Origin: Gammaproteobacteria bacterium
Lineage (GTDB): Bacteria; Pseudomonadota; Gammaproteobacteria; Pseudomonadales; Ketobacteraceae
DNA length: 64,000 nt
Assembly: GCA_013178375.1 (NCBI GenBank)
Contig: JABLXQ010000013.1
Location: forward strand, 62,001 to 126,000
Direction of reading: 5' to 3'
Made by a program: the position numbers and the translations under genes. Shown one piece after another: positions 1-8,569 of this stretch. How positions within the stretch are numbered: position 1 is the stretch's first letter; each line of letters starts with the position of its first letter. The notes beneath the pieces were generated by a model. It ran no database searches and was not told the origin of the DNA. It saw nothing but the letters and a program-made list of their open reading frames with translations.

Positions 1-470
1 AGGCCGTGGGAATAGTGGTAGAAAGCGCCGGAGATTTCCTCGGTGCGCAGCTCGATCACCACTTTCTTCACGTTGGACGGCACGGCGGCCAGGGCAGTCT
101 GCTGCAGCTGATCCACCAGGGTATCCGGCGTCACCTCCGCTGCATCCACCAGTTCCACGCCCTCGGATGGGGACAGATGATGGAATTTACGACCGGTCAG
201 GTCCTGCCACTGCAGATCCAGCTGGTCGCCTTGCCGCTGCACCTGCAGGCCCGGCAGGCTTTTCGGCACCACCAGCTTGTGATCGAACAGGGATTCCACC
301 GCGTCGCGCACCTGCCGTTTCACATGACCGAAGTCGAACACCATGCCCTGGTCGTCCAGATCGCCGTGCAATTCCACGTCCACGATCCAGCTTTCGCCCA
401 GAATGCCGCGCTCTGGATGCACGTAGGAAAAATCAAGAACGGTCAGGTGTTTAACAAACAGTGCAGACAT
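1..470 (-). CDS. 6-carboxytetrahydropterin synthase-like protein (QueD/PTPS family), C-terminus cut by window edge
   Basis: Reading leftward from an ATG at 468-470, 156 codons are open to the window edge. The product begins MSALFVKHLTVLDFSYVHPE and contains GMVFDFGHVKR (about residues 45-55) and an FDHKLV stretch. Both recall the 6-pyruvoyl/6-carboxytetrahydropterin synthase fold, where histidines bind zinc. Family members convert dihydroneopterin triphosphate into pterin products for queuosine or related cofactors. The C-terminal part is missing, so I cannot tell a single-domain QueD from the longer two-domain relatives. It is divergent from the dihydroorotase gene, with about 94 bp between the starts. 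Family call is likely; exact substrate is inferred. Confidence 0.72.
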   Translation of the reverse strand, partial: MSALFVKHLTVLDFSYVHPERGILGESWIVDVELHGDLDDQGMVFDFGHVKRQVRDAVESLFDHKLVVPKSLPGLQVQRQGDQLDLQWQDLTGRKFHHLSPSEGVELVDAAEVTPDTLVDQLQQTALAAVPSNVKKVVIELRTEEISGAFYHYSHG

Positions 471-564
471 GGGGCAAGGCTCGGGGTCCAGTACGGGAGG
501 GCAATCAGGTATAATACGCTGCCCCTGTTGCCGGTGCCAATTCAGTCATTATAGGAAGCGAATC

Positions 565-1902
565 ATGTCCAGTGTGTTAATCACCCATGCGAAGGTTGTC
601 AACGAAGGCCGGATTGCCGAACTGGATGTGCTGGTGCGCAATGGCCGCATCGAGAAAATTGGCGCCGACCTGTCCTCCCTCAAGGTCGACCGGATTATCG
701 ACGCTACCGGCAAGCACCTGCTGCCGGGCATGATCGACGACCAGGTGCATTTCCGCGAACCGGGCCTGACCCACAAGGGCGAGATCGCTACCGAATCCGC
801 CGCAGCGGTGGCGGGCGGCATTACCAGCTACATGGAAATGCCCAACGTGAATCCGCTCACCATCAACCGCGCCGCGCTGGAAGACAAGTACGACCGTGCC
901 GTGCAGAAATCCCTCGCCAACTTCGCGTTCTACCTGGGCGCCAGCAACGACAACCTGGACGAAATAAAAGCCATCGACCCCAACGCCGCCTGCGGCATCA
1001 AGGTGTTCATGGGCGCCTCCACCGGCAATATGCTGGTGGACAAGCGCGAGACCCTGGAAGGCATTTTCGCCAACAGCCCCATCATCGTCGTCACCCATTG
1101 CGAGGATTCACCGATGATCAAGCTGAACGAGGACCGCTATCGCGAACAGTACGGCGAAGACGTGCCCATGGCCTGTCATCCGCTGATCCGTTCCGAGGAA
1201 GCCTGCTGGAAATCCTCCACCCTGGCGGTGGAGCTGGCGAAAAAGCACGGCACCCAGCTGCACATCCTGCACCTGACCACGGCCAAAGAACTGGCCCTGC
1301 TCACGCCCGGCGATCTGGCGGGCAAGCGAATCACCGGTGAAGCCTGCGCGCACCATCTGTATTTCAACGAAGCCGATTACGCCACCAAGGGCGCACTGAT
1401 CAAGTGCAACCCGGCCATCAAGACTGCCGCCGATCAGGACGCGCTGCTCAATGCCGTCAACGACGGCCGCATCGATGTGATCGCCACCGACCACGCGCCC
1501 CACACCTGGGATGAAAAACAGCAGTCCTATTTCAAGGCGCCTTCGGGTCTGCCATTGGTGCAGCATGCGCTGATTTCCCTGCTGGAGCATTACCACAACG
1601 GCCGCTTCAGTCTGGAAACCATCGTGCAGAAAACCAGTCACAACGTGGCGCGCCTGTTTCAGATCGCCGAGCGCGGTTATATCCGCGAAGGTTACTGGGC
1701 CGATCTGGTGCTAGTGGATCTGACCGCACCCACGGTAGTGGACCAGCAGAAAATCCTCTACAAGTGTGGCTGGTCGCCGTTCGCCGGCACCATCTTCAAG
1801 TCGTCCATCGTCACTACCCTGGTGAACGGCGACATCGCGTTCGAGAACGGCCAGGTCAACAGTGCGGTACGTGGCAAGCGTCTTGCTTTCAATCGCAGGT
1901 AA
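565..1902 (+). CDS. pyrC: dihydroorotase (PyrC, class I type)
   Basis: A 445-residue amidohydrolase that cyclises N-carbamoyl-aspartate to dihydroorotate in pyrimidine synthesis. The metal-site motif DDQVHFREPGL lies at residues 58-68. The first residue of the usual HxH pair is Gln60, as in the Pseudomonas and Bacteroidetes-type enzymes I know; His62 and Arg64 are kept. Later motifs are GIKVFMGAS (around 150), VVTHCED, LHILHLTTAKE and DVIATDHAPH, the last carrying the catalytic Asp. I chose the ATG at 565 because the upstream in-frame extension overlaps the divergent pterin gene and lacks family sequence. A TATAAT-like box lies at 510-515. The Gln replacement should be checked against proven active enzymes. 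Confidence 0.92.
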   Translation: MSSVLITHAKVVNEGRIAELDVLVRNGRIEKIGADLSSLKVDRIIDATGKHLLPGMIDDQVHFREPGLTHKGEIATESAAAVAGGITSYMEMPNVNPLTINRAALEDKYDRAVQKSLANFAFYLGASNDNLDEIKAIDPNAACGIKVFMGASTGNMLVDKRETLEGIFANSPIIVVTHCEDSPMIKLNEDRYREQYGEDVPMACHPLIRSEEACWKSSTLAVELAKKHGTQLHILHLTTAKELALLTPGDLAGKRITGEACAHHLYFNEADYATKGALIKCNPAIKTAADQDALLNAVNDGRIDVIATDHAPHTWDEKQQSYFKAPSGLPLVQHALISLLEHYHNGRFSLETIVQKTSHNVARLFQIAERGYIREGYWADLVLVDLTAPTVVDQQKILYKCGWSPFAGTIFKSSIVTTLVNGDIAFENGQVNSAVRGKRLAFNRR

Positions 1903-2032
1903 TCGATTGCCGGCAATAGGCGGTCGTTACAAAATTGTCGTCTGATTAGAAGTTCAGGCTTTGCGTTCTGGGATAGAATGCGCGCACTTTGTAAACAGCG
2001 TGTGCACCAATCAGGATTGAGGGAGCAACGAC

Positions 2033-3262
2033 ATGATCGGATTTGGCCGCAAACCCCGCATTTGCATCGTCGGTGGCGGATTCGCCGGGCTCAACGCCGC
2101 CCAGCAGCTGAAAGCGTCCCGTTATGACGTCACCGTCATCGATCCATCCCCGCACATCGAATGGCTGCCCAACATTCATGAAATCATCTCCGGCGTAAAA
2201 AAAGGCGACGAGCTGCGGCTCAACCGCGCCATCCTTCTGCGCCGGCACGGTCACCGTTTTGTCATGCGCAAGGCGGTGGAAATGAGTTCTTCCTTCGTGA
2301 CGCTCGACAACGGCGATCGCATTGCCTTCGACATCTGCATCGTCGCCACCGGCAGCGTCGATAATGCTTTTGGCGTGCCCGGCGCCGACCGCCACGTGCT
2401 GCCCATGAAGACAGTCGAGCAGTGCCAGCAGATCGCCAAGCGACTGCACCGCGCAACGCTGGGCCACCGCACCTGTCGCGTAGCCGTGGTGGGCGGCGGC
2501 GTCGAGGGCGTGGAAGCATTCGGCGAGATCCTGCGCACCTATCGGCAGCGTCCCCAGTTCGAATTCACCATCGTCGATTCCGCCGAGCGACTGCTGGATT
2601 GCTGCCCCGGCAATCTCGATGGCACCATCCGCAGCCACACCGACCGCTACCGGGTCGGCTATGAACTGGGCAAGCGCGTGGAGGAAGTGGACCCAGAAGG
2701 CATCTGCTTCGACGATGGCAGTGCACTGGAAAGCGACCTCATCATCTGGTCCGGCGGCTCCGCGCCCAATCCGTTCCTGAGCCAGTCCTGCCTCACCCAG
2801 ACACCGAATGAGTGGGCGGCGGTTAACGGTGCCTTCCAGAGCCGCAATCGCGAAAACGTTTTCATCATTGGCGATGCCGCCCAGCCGGACGGCATGGCGC
2901 TGTCGAAGCAAGCCTTCCACGCCATCGACATGGGCAAGTGTGCCGCCCACAACGTCGAGCGTCTGCTGGCAGGCAAACCCCTGAAGGAATTTACCCCGGG
3001 CCACAAGCCGCAAGTGGTGACCTTCGGCGACATGGACACCTTCATGCTGTTCAAGGATTTCGCCCTGTCATCGTCGGTGCTGGGGGTGGCGAAAGAAGCC
3101 ATCTACACGATGGGGCTGCTGCAGATGTCACCGCCGAAATCCGCCCGGGACGTGCTGCATTCACTCGATCTGCTGCAGAAAAGCGTGCGCCGGGTTTATC
3201 TGCCCACGATCAATCCGTTCAGCCTGATCGACAAACTGCCCAAGGCAAAATTGCTGTCCTGA
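2033..3262 (+). CDS. FAD-dependent NAD(P)H oxidoreductase (NDH-2/pyridine nucleotide-disulphide reductase family)
   Basis: A 409-residue flavoprotein. The N-terminal Rossmann motif IVGGGFAGLNAAQ (about residues 11-23) binds FAD, a second dinucleotide motif VAVVGGGVEGVEAFGE (about 150) binds NAD(P)H, and NVFIIGDAAQ (about 280) is the FAD-closing motif. This layout matches type II NADH dehydrogenases and related quinone reductases that pass electrons to the membrane quinone pool. No transmembrane segment is obvious; the C-terminal region after residue 340 may be the membrane-facing helix. The start ATG follows GGAG-like bases. The peptide deformylase gene begins 2 bp after its stop, so the two are probably co-transcribed. 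Electron acceptor unknown. Confidence 0.82.
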   Translation: MIGFGRKPRICIVGGGFAGLNAAQQLKASRYDVTVIDPSPHIEWLPNIHEIISGVKKGDELRLNRAILLRRHGHRFVMRKAVEMSSSFVTLDNGDRIAFDICIVATGSVDNAFGVPGADRHVLPMKTVEQCQQIAKRLHRATLGHRTCRVAVVGGGVEGVEAFGEILRTYRQRPQFEFTIVDSAERLLDCCPGNLDGTIRSHTDRYRVGYELGKRVEEVDPEGICFDDGSALESDLIIWSGGSAPNPFLSQSCLTQTPNEWAAVNGAFQSRNRENVFIIGDAAQPDGMALSKQAFHAIDMGKCAAHNVERLLAGKPLKEFTPGHKPQVVTFGDMDTFMLFKDFALSSSVLGVAKEAIYTMGLLQMSPPKSARDVLHSLDLLQKSVRRVYLPTINPFSLIDKLPKAKLLS

Positions 3263-3264
3263 CC

Positions 3265-3816
3265 ATGACCAGTGCACCCGTCTACGACATTGTTGAAATC
3301 GGCGATCCCCGCCTGCGCGAGACAGCGAAGCCGGTGGATCTCACCCGGCTCGACGCAATCCTGCCGATCGCCCAGGCCATGAAAGAATGGATGGACAAAC
3401 GCGGCGGTGTCGGTATTGCTGCGCCGCAGATCGGTGTCGGCCTGCAGATGATGATCGTCGCCTCGCGTCCCAATCCGCGCTACCCGGACGCGCCGCTCAT
3501 GCAGCCCTTGCTGCTGCTCAATCCGCTGCCGCTGCGTTATTCGGACACCACGGTGGAGGAATGGGAAGGCTGCCTCAGCGTTCCGGGTCTGCGCGGCAAG
3601 GTGTGGCGGCCGGATGCGGTGGACATCGAATATTTTGACGCGGCAGGGCGTGGCCACCAGTTGGCGCTGTGCGGCTTTCCGGCCCGCATTTTCCAGCATG
3701 AATACGATCACCTGATCGGCATGACCTTCGTCGACCGGGTTGCCACGCCGCTGGATCTGGTGTCCGAGAAAGTGTTCCTGGAACAGATACTGCCGGCGCG
3801 TCTCGCAGCAAAGTAA
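3265..3816 (+). CDS. def: peptide deformylase
   Basis: A 183-residue metalloenzyme that removes the formyl group from the N-terminal methionine of new proteins. All three family motifs are visible: GVGIAAPQIG (GxGxAAPQ), EGCLSVPG with the metal-binding Cys, and QHEYDHL with the HExxH-type zinc/iron ligands. The start at 3265 puts the first motif about 48 residues in, normal for the family. The gene sits 2 bp after the flavoprotein gene rather than beside fmt as the main def copy usually does, so it may be a second deformylase. The rest of the genome is not visible to test this. Confidence 0.92.
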   Translation: MTSAPVYDIVEIGDPRLRETAKPVDLTRLDAILPIAQAMKEWMDKRGGVGIAAPQIGVGLQMMIVASRPNPRYPDAPLMQPLLLLNPLPLRYSDTTVEEWEGCLSVPGLRGKVWRPDAVDIEYFDAAGRGHQLALCGFPARIFQHEYDHLIGMTFVDRVATPLDLVSEKVFLEQILPARLAAK

Positions 3817-3820
3817 GAAC

Positions 3821-4282
3821 CTACTGCGCCAGCCCCAGAATGAATTGCCACTGGTCCGCGCTCACTGGCATGATCGACAGCCGGTTGCCCTTGCGCACCA
3901 GCGCCATGTCCTGCAACGCCGGAATCTGCTTCAGCTGCTCCAGGCTGATAGTGGACTTGAATTTGGACTGGAATTTCACTTGCGGGCAGAACCAGCGCGG
4001 ATTTTCCGGCGTGGCTTTCGGGTCATAGTATTTGCTTTCAGGGTTGAACTGGGTGGGGTCGGGAAACGCGCTCTTGATCACCTCGGCAATACCGACAATA
4101 CCGGGAACCTCGCAGTTGGAATGGTAAAAAAACAGCAGATCGCCTTTTTTTACCTCGTCCCGCAGCATGTTGCGCGCCTGGTAATTGCGCACGCCATCCC
4201 AGTGCTCGCCTTTGGCACCGCGGGATTTCAGGTCGTCGATGCCAAAAGTATCGGGTTCCGATTTGAACAACCAATATGCCAT
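3821..4282 (-). CDS. EVE domain protein
   Basis: A 153-residue protein made of one EVE domain (PUA-like fold), beginning MAYWLFKSEPDTFGIDDL, followed by HWDGVRNYQARN and KKGDLLFFYHS, which are hallmark stretches of the family. EVE proteins are related to YTH readers and are thought to bind modified bases in DNA or RNA; some occur in defence systems and others, like this one, in housekeeping contexts. Transcribed against def, with 4 bp between the two stops. Its length is typical. The specific ligand cannot be read from sequence. Confidence 0.9.
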   Translation of the reverse strand: MAYWLFKSEPDTFGIDDLKSRGAKGEHWDGVRNYQARNMLRDEVKKGDLLFFYHSNCEVPGIVGIAEVIKSAFPDPTQFNPESKYYDPKATPENPRWFCPQVKFQSKFKSTISLEQLKQIPALQDMALVRKGNRLSIMPVSADQWQFILGLAQ

Positions 4283-4507
4283 AATGGGACTTCCAAAACT
4301 GGTTTAGGAGAGAGCGCAAGATTGTAACCACATTCTGCCGTCCTCTTCAAAAAGCGCACAAATATCAGTACAGTTATCCACGGTGCTTAATTTTTGTTTG
4401 CTTTTTCTTCCGGGATACTCGCAAGGCGTTAGCGGTCTGACTACTGTAAACGCCTTTTCCTGTGAAGAGATTCACTCGCATAGTCACAAACTCGCATAGA
4501 AGACCAT

Positions 4508-5026
4508 ATGTCTGAGATACCGAATCAGAATCAGGCGCTTTATGAGCTGAAGCCTGAAATCAACTTTTGCACCTGCGGGTGCGAAGCCCGCCTGGTAAAA
4601 GAGCGCAGTGCCGAATCGGAGAAAGGCAAGCTGCGCTACGTCGTGCGCTGCCTGGATGAAATGTGTGGACGACAAGGTCGCTACACCCAGTATCCCTGGC
4701 AGGCGATCCTCGAATGGAACAAGTCGCCCATGTCGGAATTCCCGGATGATTTCCGCATTCCCTTCATGACCCTGCACGGGCTCGCCGGCGAAGAAATTCG
4801 CGGCAAACTCAATGAAAAGCGGGTTGAGCTGGAACAGCTCATAAAGAAGTTGCGTTCGGAAAAGGTCGGTGGCAACACCGAACAGATGAAGATTGCCCGA
4901 CTGCAATTGATGTGGGTCATCTACGCCCAGAGCTGGGCCAAGCTTAAATATCCCCGCGAAGACGAGCTGCTGGCCGCCGCCGAGCGTGCCGAGCAGTCCG
5001 AGGAAGAAGACGAAATGGTGGATTGA
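4508..5026 (+). CDS. hypothetical protein with N-terminal zinc-ribbon-like cysteines
   Basis: A 172-residue protein I cannot name. Four cysteines, CTCGC near residues 22-26 and CLDEMC near 48-53, could form a small zinc ribbon. The middle and C-terminal parts are charged and predicted helical (EEIRGKLNEKRVELEQLIKK), possibly a coiled coil, ending in an acidic tail EQSEEEDEMVD. No signal peptide or membrane segment. It stands alone between the divergent EVE gene and a strong terminator, next to the left end of the integrated element but outside it. A nucleic-acid-binding role would be a guess. Confidence 0.7.
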   Translation: MSEIPNQNQALYELKPEINFCTCGCEARLVKERSAESEKGKLRYVVRCLDEMCGRQGRYTQYPWQAILEWNKSPMSEFPDDFRIPFMTLHGLAGEEIRGKLNEKRVELEQLIKKLRSEKVGGNTEQMKIARLQLMWVIYAQSWAKLKYPREDELLAAAERAEQSEEEDEMVD

Positions 5027-5059
5027 TATCGCGCTGGCGTGTGACCGGCTGCAGATACG

Positions 5060-5089
5060 AAAAAGGCCGCATCGGGATGCGGCCTTTTT
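5060..5089 (+). terminator. rho-independent terminator
   Basis: A 13-bp perfect stem (AAAAAGGCCGCAT with its complement) around a CGGG loop, ending in a run of T. It closes the gene ending at 5026 and lies just outside the left attachment repeat. Confidence 0.92.
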
Positions 5090-5115
5090 CGTTGTTCAAC
5101 TGGTCTGAAAAAATA

Positions 5116-5165
5116 TGGTCGGGCATGCAGGATTTGAACCTGCGACCCCTACTTCCCGAAAGTAG
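5116..5165 (-). repeat. attL: displaced 3' part of tRNA-Pro
   Basis: Fifty bases identical to 20992-21041. Read leftward they hold the anticodon loop, variable loop, T arm, 3' acceptor strand and CCA of tRNA-Pro, but the 5' half is absent (sequence diverges after 5165). This is the chromosomal remnant left when the element entered the tRNA gene. Confidence 0.93.
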
Positions 5166-5290
5166 AAACATCAGTTTTCTATAGAAACAACAGGAAACAG
5201 CGATAAATAAAAATATCAATTAAATCATGTTTTTATAGCCATATTGGTGTTCCCGCCTGTTCCCGATTGTTGACTGCTTTTACTTGAGCG

Positions 5291-5328
5291 TGCTACCTAG
5301 TTGCTACCTAGAATTGGTTGAGGTAGCA
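5291..5328. promoter_or_regulatory. candidate integrase arm-type sites, left end
   Basis: TGCTACCT occurs at 5291-5298 and 5302-5309 (11-bp spacing) and inverted as AGGTAGCA at 5321-5328, just before the integrase start. A matching pair with the same 11-bp spacing lies near the right repeat (20925-20943). Motifs shared by both ends suggest integrase or directionality-factor binding; the inverted copy overlapping the integrase start region could also allow autoregulation. Confidence 0.5.
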
Positions 5329-5330
5329 GA

Positions 5331-6689
5331 ATGTCCGAAAAACGATCACTCAAGCTGACCGCATCCAGTGTGGCCGATTTGGTCAAAATTGGCTTTGTCG
5401 GTGACGCATGGGATACCGATCTGTCAGGCTTCCACGTGCGAGGCGGAAAGCGCGGGCTGACCTTCCGCTACTACTACCGCAACAAGATCACCCGCAAGCA
5501 GGAAGTGTTCACCCTTGGCCGCTTTGGTGTCCTGACGGTGGATCAGGCCCGCAAAGAGTGCCGCGCCATTGCCGGGACGGTGGCCCTTGGTGGTGACCCC
5601 ATGGCAATGCGTCGGGATCAGCAGCAGGAAGCTGACAGGGCGAAACTCTCAACCCTTGGTGCCTATCTGGATGGCCCCCATGCCGACTATCTGAAGAAGC
5701 GGAAAAGCGGCGACCATACCGCCGGAATCATCCGCGCCCATTTCGGTGACTGGATGGATCGGCCCATGGAATCCTTGACCCATAACGACCTCAAAGCCTG
5801 GATAGTTGTGAAGCAGGCCGCCGGGCTGAAGTGGGCCACTATCGTGCGCACCCTTACCGCTATCAAGACCCTGCTGAATCAGGCCGCCAAGAAACCAACG
5901 CCGGTCATCGCCGCCAACCCGTTCCATGGCTTCAACCTGGACGATGAGGTGGGCCACCTAACCCAGGATGAGCTGGCGGAAGCGGGCAGCAATGAGCGCC
6001 ACCCCTTGACCGATGCAGAAATCTGCCAACTATTCGCCGGGATCGAAGCCTACCAGAACGAAAAGCGCGAACAGCGGCGCCGGAGCCGCAAGCACGGCAA
6101 GGCCCATTTACCAGACCTGGATGGGGTGGCCTTTGTAGATCATGTGGCCCCGTACCTGCTGCTGGCCTATTTCACCGGCCTGCGCCCCGGAGACATTGCC
6201 GGTCTGACCTGGATTCACGTGCAGGACGAGTGCCGCACCATCCGTAAAATCATCGAAAAGACAGCCCACAAAATGGCAAAGCCCGGGAAAAAGAATGGGG
6301 GCGTCCAAGATTTCCCGCTGGCCGCCAAGGCCACCGATGTGCTGACCGCCTGGTGGCAGCAATGCGGCCGGCCGGAAAAAGGGTATGTGTTCCCATCCAA
6401 CCGGAACCCAGGCGAGCGCATGGACAAGAACGCCATGCAAAAGCCGTGGGCGAAGGTGAAGGAATTGGGGGAATTGAGGGAAAACCTGCACCTGTATGCC
6501 TTGCGGCACAACTTCGCCAGCCAACTGATAGCAGCGGGGGTGGACCTGCTGACGGTATCGCGCTTGATGGGACACGCCGATATCCAGACCACGGTGGATC
6601 ACTACGGGCACCTGCTGCCAAATAAGGCTCAGAGCGCGGTGGATGGCTTTGCAGATAGGACGGCCCAGGCATTGGGGGTGGCAGTATGA
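5331..6689 (+). CDS. int: P4-type tyrosine integrase
   Basis: A 452-residue site-specific recombinase that should insert and excise the element at tRNA-Pro. The N-terminal part (1-100) has the DUF4102-like arm-binding domain (LSGFHVRGGKRGLTFRYYYR), a core-binding domain follows (about 110-210), and the catalytic domain shows Arg283 in FTGLRPGDIAG, Arg392 and His393 in YALRHNFAS, and the nucleophile Tyr425 in VDHYGHL after LMGHAD. The usual first His of the HxxR motif is Tyr389 here. Adjacent to attL as expected. The ATG at 5331 follows the inverted arm motif; the next gene overlaps its stop by 4 bp. Confidence 0.95.
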   Translation: MSEKRSLKLTASSVADLVKIGFVGDAWDTDLSGFHVRGGKRGLTFRYYYRNKITRKQEVFTLGRFGVLTVDQARKECRAIAGTVALGGDPMAMRRDQQQEADRAKLSTLGAYLDGPHADYLKKRKSGDHTAGIIRAHFGDWMDRPMESLTHNDLKAWIVVKQAAGLKWATIVRTLTAIKTLLNQAAKKPTPVIAANPFHGFNLDDEVGHLTQDELAEAGSNERHPLTDAEICQLFAGIEAYQNEKREQRRRSRKHGKAHLPDLDGVAFVDHVAPYLLLAYFTGLRPGDIAGLTWIHVQDECRTIRKIIEKTAHKMAKPGKKNGGVQDFPLAAKATDVLTAWWQQCGRPEKGYVFPSNRNPGERMDKNAMQKPWAKVKELGELRENLHLYALRHNFASQLIAAGVDLLTVSRLMGHADIQTTVDHYGHLLPNKAQSAVDGFADRTAQALGVAV

Positions 6690-7240
6690 GCGAGCAAAAG
6701 AAAAAACCACAGGCAATGGTTGTACTGAAGTTTTCCGATACCGAAGTCAAAATGCCGTGGGCGGAGTACCGAGCAAAAGAGCTACATAGTTATGCGTCGA
6801 TGTATAGCAGCGAAGATCCAAGGTTTCGCCAAGATGGAAAGAAAGCATTGTCTGATGTTGCACAGGAACTGCATGACTTGAAAATGGATCTGTATTTGGA
6901 ACGACTCAGATCCGATGAACTCAGGCATTTATCGTCAGAGGGAGGTAAAGCAGGTGCAGATGTTCGATGGGGTAACCGCTGGGGCGAAGATGATGCGGTG
7001 CTGAGAATCATATCGGCGCTGGCAGAATGTAAGGGTGACTGGGGTGCGCCGCTATGTTCCAGTGATTTGTGGTCGATGTTTTACAACAAACTGGATGAGA
7101 ATCAACTGAGCCCGAACGATAAAAGCGGGTGCACAGTGAAAGATGATGACGTTATGGCTTGGGGCGGAAATCCGGAAGGAATGACATTTAAGACGTTCAA
7201 AAACAAAATATCCATCGCAAGAGGTGAGGCTAAAAAATAA
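6686..7240 (+). CDS. hypothetical protein coupled to the integrase
   Basis: A 184-residue protein I do not recognise. Its ATG overlaps the integrase stop (ATGA), so it is probably translationally coupled. The sequence is hydrophilic with a central helical part (about residues 50-85) followed by a GGKAGADVRWGNRWGEDDAV stretch; no signal or membrane segment. Genes at this position in tRNA-borne islands sometimes help excision, but nothing in this sequence proves it. Base composition is more AT-rich than that of the integrase, hinting at separate origin. Confidence 0.7.
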   Translation: MSEQKKKPQAMVVLKFSDTEVKMPWAEYRAKELHSYASMYSSEDPRFRQDGKKALSDVAQELHDLKMDLYLERLRSDELRHLSSEGGKAGADVRWGNRWGEDDAVLRIISALAECKGDWGAPLCSSDLWSMFYNKLDENQLSPNDKSGCTVKDDDVMAWGGNPEGMTFKTFKNKISIARGEAKK

Positions 7241-7286
7241 CCAGCCATCCCGATAGGTCCCCCACCAAAAAACCGTGAATAGTATT

Positions 7287-7373
7287 GGCATCGGCAACAA
7301 GCAGAAACGCCGATACCGCTAGTTAAAAACCAAGTGTCGGCGAGTCGTTAACCTAAACAGGAACGCCGATACC
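7287..7373. promoter_or_regulatory. operator-like repeats before the HTH regulator gene
   Basis: AACGCCGATACC occurs twice, at 7306-7317 and 7362-7373, the second copy ending at the base before the start codon at 7374. Opposite-facing near copies lie at 7287-7295 (GGCATCGGC) and 7334-7342 (GTGTCGGCG). The result is two inverted pairs with similar motifs, typical of regulator binding sites, though short iterons of a replication origin cannot be excluded. Confidence 0.5.
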
Positions 7374-7616
7374 ATGACCACCGAAAACCAGAAGCTGCAC
7401 GACGACAGCACCGCCGCACCCATCATCGGAACCACGCCCGCCACCCTGCGGAAATCAAGGACGACGGGCGAGCTTTGGGGGTGTCCCGCACCGCAATTCC
7501 TCAAGTTTGGCCGCACAGTTCGCTATCGCGCCGAAGACCTGGAGCGCTGGAAGCGCGAGAACGGGAAAGTCTGCACATCCACTGCCGACGCCCGCTTCGG
7601 GGGTGCCAGCGCATGA
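7374..7616 (+). CDS. small AlpA/excisionase-like DNA-binding protein
   Basis: An 80-residue protein with the layout of a MerR/AlpA-type winged helix: ATLRKSRTTGELWGCPAPQFLKFGRTVRYRAEDLERW, where a recognition helix is followed by the typical VRYR..DLE.W end. Such proteins act as element regulators or excisionases. The gene follows the repeats at 7287-7373, which may be its own operators, and its stop overlaps the primase start (ATGA). The Shine-Dalgarno is weak (AGGA about 11 bases upstream). Role as regulator is inferred from size, fold signature and position. Confidence 0.7.
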   Translation: MTTENQKLHDDSTAAPIIGTTPATLRKSRTTGELWGCPAPQFLKFGRTVRYRAEDLERWKRENGKVCTSTADARFGGASA

Positions 7617-8569
7617 GCCAGACACAAAAAAGCCCGGTGGGGACCGGGCCAATCTGCAAACCTGAAAACTCACCCGCCGATTATACCATCTTCGACATTG
7701 AGCGCGAAGCCAAGGCAGTCATGGAAGCCGAATATGGGCCGCTGGACTTCATGCTGATTGTTGACGGCAAGATTCATCGGTTTCATGTTCCCGGCGACCG
7801 AAAAGGATCTGATAACGGCTGGTACATTTTCTATCACGATGGCGTGCCATCTGGCGGCTTTGGCGACTGGAAAACCGGTGTCCATATCAACTGGTGCGCA
7901 AAGCAAAAGTTGAGCTATTACGAGGCCGAAGCCCAGCGCCTCAAAGTAGCTGAAGCAAAACGCCAGCGAGAGCAGGAGCAAGCTGAACGCCAGAGCAAAG
8001 CCGCATTGAATGCCCGCGATATGTGGGGCCGTGCACATCCTGCGAAGTCGGATCACGACTACCTCAAGCGGAAGGCGATCAAACCCTATTTCATTCGTCA
8101 GCAGCAGGACATCCTGATCATTCCCTTGATCGACATCGAACGAAAGCTGGTGAACGTCCAGCGCATCTGGTCAGACGGTACAAAGCGCTTTCTGGCTGGA
8201 GGCAGGATCACAGGATGCTTTTGTCAGTTTGGCAATATTGGGCCTGAAGTCAAAATCATTATCTGCGAAGGCTTTGCCACAGCGGCAACCATCCGGGAAG
8301 CGACTGGTGACACCGTTCTGGCTGCAATGAATGCTGGCAATTTGTTGCCGGTGGCGCGAGCAATCCGCAAAAAATATCCCGCCGCTGAAATCATTGTTGC
8401 TGGTGATGATGACCGGAGGACAGAAGGCAACCCCGGCAGAACCAAAGCCAATGAATCCGCGCTGGCTGTAAACGGCCTGGTGACTTTCCCGGAATTCTGC
8501 CGGCCTGATTGTGGCTGCAGTGACTTCAATGACGTGCGCTGCTGCCGGAATAGCGGGGGCTCCAGATGA
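7613..8569 (+). CDS. Toprim-domain phage/plasmid-type primase
   Basis: A 318-residue protein. The N-terminal half recalls the part of P4-type and plasmid primases that precedes Toprim (DHDYLKRKAIKP, then IIPLIDIERKLVNVQRIWSDG). The C-terminal half is a Toprim domain with IIICEGFATAATIREATG (catalytic Glu) and IIVAGDDDRR (Asp pair). It probably primes replication of the excised element. No N-terminal zinc finger is seen, so it may depend on a partner. Start chosen at 7613 because it overlaps the upstream stop by 4 bp and the upstream extension is a shadow of the HTH gene. Overlaps the ATPase gene by 4 bp. Confidence 0.88.
   Translation: MSQTQKSPVGTGPICKPENSPADYTIFDIEREAKAVMEAEYGPLDFMLIVDGKIHRFHVPGDRKGSDNGWYIFYHDGVPSGGFGDWKTGVHINWCAKQKLSYYEAEAQRLKVAEAKRQREQEQAERQSKAALNARDMWGRAHPAKSDHDYLKRKAIKPYFIRQQQDILIIPLIDIERKLVNVQRIWSDGTKRFLAGGRITGCFCQFGNIGPEVKIIICEGFATAATIREATGDTVLAAMNAGNLLPVARAIRKKYPAAEIIVAGDDDRRTEGNPGRTKANESALAVNGLVTFPEFCRPDCGCSDFNDVRCCRNSGGSR

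Noticed and set aside
5116-5165. A second tRNA gene
   Set aside because: Only the 3' 50 bases are present; the D arm and 5' acceptor strand are missing, so it is the attachment-site remnant.
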